Part shown: positions 4,887 through 7,008 of the stretch, one piece after another | Numbering within the stretch: position 1 is the first letter of the stretch | Layout of the letters: each line of letters opens with the position of its first letter | NCBI GenBank assembly: GCA_021790135.1 | Contig: JAJYIJ010000053.1 | Coordinates: forward strand, 1 to 7,008 | DNA from: a bacterium | GTDB lineage: Bacteria; Patescibacteriota; Patescibacteriia; Magasanikbacterales; GWA2-37-8 | DNA length: 7,008 bases | Direction: 5' to 3' | Notes under the pieces: generated by a model | Seen by the model: only the letters and a program-made list of their open reading frames with translations | The model's database searches: none | What the model was told of the DNA's origin: nothing | Made by a program: the position numbers and the translations under genes

Positions 4887-5795
4887 ATGGTTTCATTTTT
4901 ACGCGTTTTTAAATTTGCTTTTCAAGATATTGCCCGTAATCTAGGTCTGTTTAGCATGACCATTTTTATTCTGGTTTTAATGCTTCTTTCCGTCAATACG
5001 CTTTGGTCAATGGATGTCGTTACGAAAGAAGCTGTCCAGGTCGTGAAGCAGCAGGTCAATATCAGCTTTTATTTAGTGGCTGATGCCAGTGACCAAGCAA
5101 TTAAGGATTTGACGAGTTACATTCAATCTTTTCCGCAAGTCGTTAGTGTTAAAGTAGTTTCGCGTAATGATGTTTTAGCTTCTTTTGAAACTCGGCATCA
5201 ATTTAATACCGACGTACTCCAAGCTCTGTCAGAATTAGGCAGCAATCCGTTCGGCCCGACCATCGTGGTCAATACGAAGGAGCCAAGCGACTATAAGACA
5301 ATTATGGATGCAGTGAATGTGCCGCAATACCAATCACTTGTTGAGGATGAGAATTTTCAGGGCCATGAAGATGCGCTGGACCGTATTCAATCTATTACCA
5401 ATCGCGTCAATCAAATCGGACTTGGTCTTTCTATCCTTTTTGCTGTTATAGCCTTTTTAATCATTTTTAATGCCGTGAGGGTGGCGATCAACAGCCAGCG
5501 AATTGAAATCAGCATCAAGCGGCTCGTCGGGGCCAGCAATTGGTTTATTCGTGCTCCATATCTGGTCGAGTCGCTGATTTACAGCGTTCTTAGCCTCGCC
5601 ATCACGATGCTAATTATGTATTTTGCCGTGCACTGGCTCGATCAATATCTTACTATTATTTTCCCGACTGGTTTTTCCTTGACAAATTATTATCGCTCGC
5701 ATATGCTGTACGTGTTCGGAATACAGGGGGTGGTTGTACTCGTGCTCACGGTATTCTCCAGTACGCTAGCAATGCGACGCCAGCTCAAAGTCTGA
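4887..5795 (+). CDS. ftsX: FtsX, membrane subunit of the FtsEX complex
   Basis: A 302-residue protein with the FtsX layout. A cytoplasmic N-terminus (VFKFAFQDIARNLG) is followed by membrane segment 1 at about 19-42. The extracellular domain covers about 43-172 and contains VNISFYLVADASDQ, VVSVKVVSRNDVLASF and the NPFGPTIVVNT segment. Three further membrane segments lie at about 177-199, 226-248 and 273-297. The loop after segment 2, with INSQRIEISIKRLVGAS, is the conserved region that contacts the ATPase. It transmits the FtsE ATP cycle to wall hydrolases such as amidases or NlpC/P60 proteins; the extracellular partner is not identifiable here. The gene starts 5 nt after ftsE and ends in TGA 17 nt before tRNA-Gln. 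An AGGAGG at 4856-4861 is too far (25 nt) from this ATG to act directly. Confidence 0.95.
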   Translation: MVSFLRVFKFAFQDIARNLGLFSMTIFILVLMLLSVNTLWSMDVVTKEAVQVVKQQVNISFYLVADASDQAIKDLTSYIQSFPQVVSVKVVSRNDVLASFETRHQFNTDVLQALSELGSNPFGPTIVVNTKEPSDYKTIMDAVNVPQYQSLVEDENFQGHEDALDRIQSITNRVNQIGLGLSILFAVIAFLIIFNAVRVAINSQRIEISIKRLVGASNWFIRAPYLVESLIYSVLSLAITMLIMYFAVHWLDQYLTIIFPTGFSLTNYYRSHMLYVFGIQGVVVLVLTVFSSTLAMRRQLKV

Positions 5796-5812
5796 GGTGT
5801 TTACTTGAACAT

Positions 5813-5883
5813 TCCGAGGTCGTCTAAAGGTAGGACAACAGCCTTTGAAGCTGTGTATCTTGGTTCGATTCCAAGCCTCGGAA
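5813..5883 (+). tRNA. tRNA-Gln (anticodon TTG)
   Basis: Acceptor TCCGAGG/CCTCGGA has 7 of 7 pairs. D stem is GTCT/GGAC with one G-T pair. Anticodon stem ACAGC/GCTGT carries loop CTTTGAA, with anticodon TTG at 5845-5847. T stem CTTGG/CCAAG carries loop TTCGATT. Discriminator is A5883 and CCA is not encoded. The first pair is T-A (U1-A72), which the GatCAB amidotransferase is known to recognise; whether this organism makes Gln-tRNA that way is inference. It lies 17 nt after ftsX with no visible promoter, so it is probably processed from the ftsEX transcript. Confidence 0.94.
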
Positions 5884-5973
5884 CTATTTGAAATTTAAAG
5901 GCGGGATAGCTCGTAGTACCTAGTAGAAAAGGCAAGAAAGCCTGGCGTGTTTTGCATTTAAATATCTAAAACT
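5884..5973 (+). other. Spacer between tRNA-Gln and htrA
   Basis: No clear promoter or terminator is seen. There is a weak 4-bp hairpin (AGGC/GCCT, 5930-5943). A 13-nt stretch at 5900-5912 (GGCGGGATAGCTC) has the layout of a tRNA 5' end (7-nt acceptor strand, TA, then GCTC), but no 3' half follows. Confidence 0.4.
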
Positions 5974-7005
5974 ATGAAAGAAATTCAGCCCTCTTCTGGC
6001 ATTCATACTGGCGGCCTTGTTATTATCGTTGTCAGCACGATCGCTTTGTCAGTCCTTTCAACTCTGCTGCTTTTGCTCAGCCCAGCAGGACGTTTTTTCC
6101 TTGCGACGGCCACGTTGCCAAAAGAAAGTTCGGCAGCCACGTCCGCTCCAACCGTAGTAGCTAACGAGGAAAATCAAGTAATAGGAGTGGTCAAACAGGC
6201 TAGCCCGGCGGTGGTAAGTATTATTGAATCGGGGAAAGTTCCTCAATATGTTCAATGCCAGACAACGTCAACGCCGGACATCACGATACCGGGCATGCCA
6301 TCAAATTTACAACAATTATTCAGTTTTCCGAGCATACCCGATCTTTGCCAGAAAGGGACTGCGTTACAAGAGGTGAGCGCTGGTAGCGGGTTCATTGTTT
6401 CGCCAGGTGGGTATATTTTGACGAATAATCATGTTGTCGCTAACACGAAAGATGAATATACCGTAGTTTTGAACGATCCCGAGCATTTGGGTCAAAAAGT
6501 AACTGCCAAGGTCCTGGCGCGAGATAGCACCGATGACGTAGCTGTGCTTAAAATAGCCACTTCATCCACCCTTCCATATTTGAAATTAGGCGATTCAAAA
6601 AATTTGCAGGTAGGACACACCGCCATTGCCATCGGCAATGCCTTGGGGCAATTTGATAATACGGTCAGCAAGGGCGTCGTCTCCGGTCTTTCTCGTTCAG
6701 TTAGTGCCGACAGTGAGAGTTCGGTCGAAGAACTGCGTGGCTTGATTCAAACTGATGCCGCTATTAATCCGGGGAATTCCGGCGGACCGCTTCTTAATCT
6801 TGCCGGTAAAGTCATTGGAATGAATGTGGCGATGGCAAATGCGCAAAGTATCGGCTTTGCCGTTCCGATTAATATCGTTAAGGAGGTGTATACTCAGGTG
6901 GCGAAGACAGGTAAATATGTGCCGGAGCCGCAAGCGTTTCTTGGCGTCCGGTTTGAGCCTGTCACGACCGAATTGGCTGCCAACAAGAAATTGCCTTTTA
7001 ACTAA
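5974..7005 (+). CDS. htrA: HtrA/DegP-like membrane-anchored serine protease, ending at the start of the PDZ domain
   Basis: A 343-residue protein. HtrA proteases degrade or refold damaged exported proteins. A signal anchor lies at about residues 13-37, followed by a short Ala/Ser/Thr linker. The trypsin-like domain (about 67-310) has the full catalytic triad: H153 in LTNNHVV, D188 in DDVAVLKI, S269 in PGNSGGPLL. GSGFIVSPGGYILTNNHVV and IGFAVPINIVKEV are also typical. Residues 88-132 form a Pro/Ser/Thr-rich insertion in the region of the regulatory LA loop, framed by C95 and C125, a possible disulfide. The protein then reads AFLGVRFEPVTTELAANKKLPFN and stops at TAA (7003-7005), just where HtrA proteins normally continue into the PDZ core. 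It may be a truncated allele, a sequencing error or a PDZ-less form; only three bases follow in the window. The start ATG has no Shine-Dalgarno and is preceded by AT-rich sequence without a clear promoter. Confidence 0.9.
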   Translation: MKEIQPSSGIHTGGLVIIVVSTIALSVLSTLLLLLSPAGRFFLATATLPKESSAATSAPTVVANEENQVIGVVKQASPAVVSIIESGKVPQYVQCQTTSTPDITIPGMPSNLQQLFSFPSIPDLCQKGTALQEVSAGSGFIVSPGGYILTNNHVVANTKDEYTVVLNDPEHLGQKVTAKVLARDSTDDVAVLKIATSSTLPYLKLGDSKNLQVGHTAIAIGNALGQFDNTVSKGVVSGLSRSVSADSESSVEELRGLIQTDAAINPGNSGGPLLNLAGKVIGMNVAMANAQSIGFAVPINIVKEVYTQVAKTGKYVPEPQAFLGVRFEPVTTELAANKKLPFN

Positions 7006-7008
7006 GAT

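Noticed and set aside
5930..5955. Terminator after tRNA-Gln
   Set aside because: The stem is only 4 bp (AGGC/GCCT) and is not directly followed by a T-run.

Overview
The window looks like a piece of a Candidate Phyla Radiation (Patescibacteria, probably parcubacterial) genome. I infer this from several things: moderate G+C, compact gene order, tRNA genes without an encoded CCA, an almost complete absence of Shine-Dalgarno sites, a FtsB/DivIC protein with a W-W-x-Y-F-F tail, and a PrsA/SurA-like foldase and a Cys-framed membrane protein of a style I associate with that group. The lineage is inferred, not proven. TAA, TAG and TGA all end genes here, so the standard code or code 11 applies.

All protein genes are on the + strand and nearly all serve the cell envelope. 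From left to right: the C-terminal part of a MurE-like Mur ligase (1-792, open at the left edge); a FtsB/DivIC septum protein (853-1260); a membrane-anchored PrsA/SurA-type peptidyl-prolyl isomerase (1285-2361), then a hairpin and tRNA-Gly(CCC); a secreted lysozyme-fold protein (2616-3239) behind a consensus promoter and closed by a strong terminator; a 160-residue single-pass membrane protein of unknown function (3465-3947); a consensus promoter and tRNA-Thr(CGT); ftsE-ftsX (4201-5795); tRNA-Gln(TTG); and an HtrA/DegP-like serine protease (5974-7005) whose frame stops at the beginning of its PDZ domain, three bases before the window ends.

The functions fit together. MurE makes peptidoglycan precursor. 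FtsB helps organise the septum. FtsEX couples ATP hydrolysis to extracellular wall hydrolases, and the secreted lysozyme-fold protein is a plausible wall-cutting enzyme. The PPIase and HtrA handle folding and quality control outside the membrane. Three tRNA genes punctuate the series.

The most unusual signals are: (1) a parvulin domain whose first strand (RASHILF) lies after its last strand, which looks like a circular permutation; (2) a MurE in which the DNPR substrate motif reads VNCY; (3) an HtrA that ends at an in-frame TAA where the PDZ core should begin; (4) two genes whose promoters are followed within about 40 nt by an intrinsic-terminator-like hairpin ahead of the start codon; (5) start codons with no properly placed Shine-Dalgarno, T at -1 in all seven, and an apparently leaderless ftsE. 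I did not find an obvious new multi-gene defence, mobile or CRISPR system.
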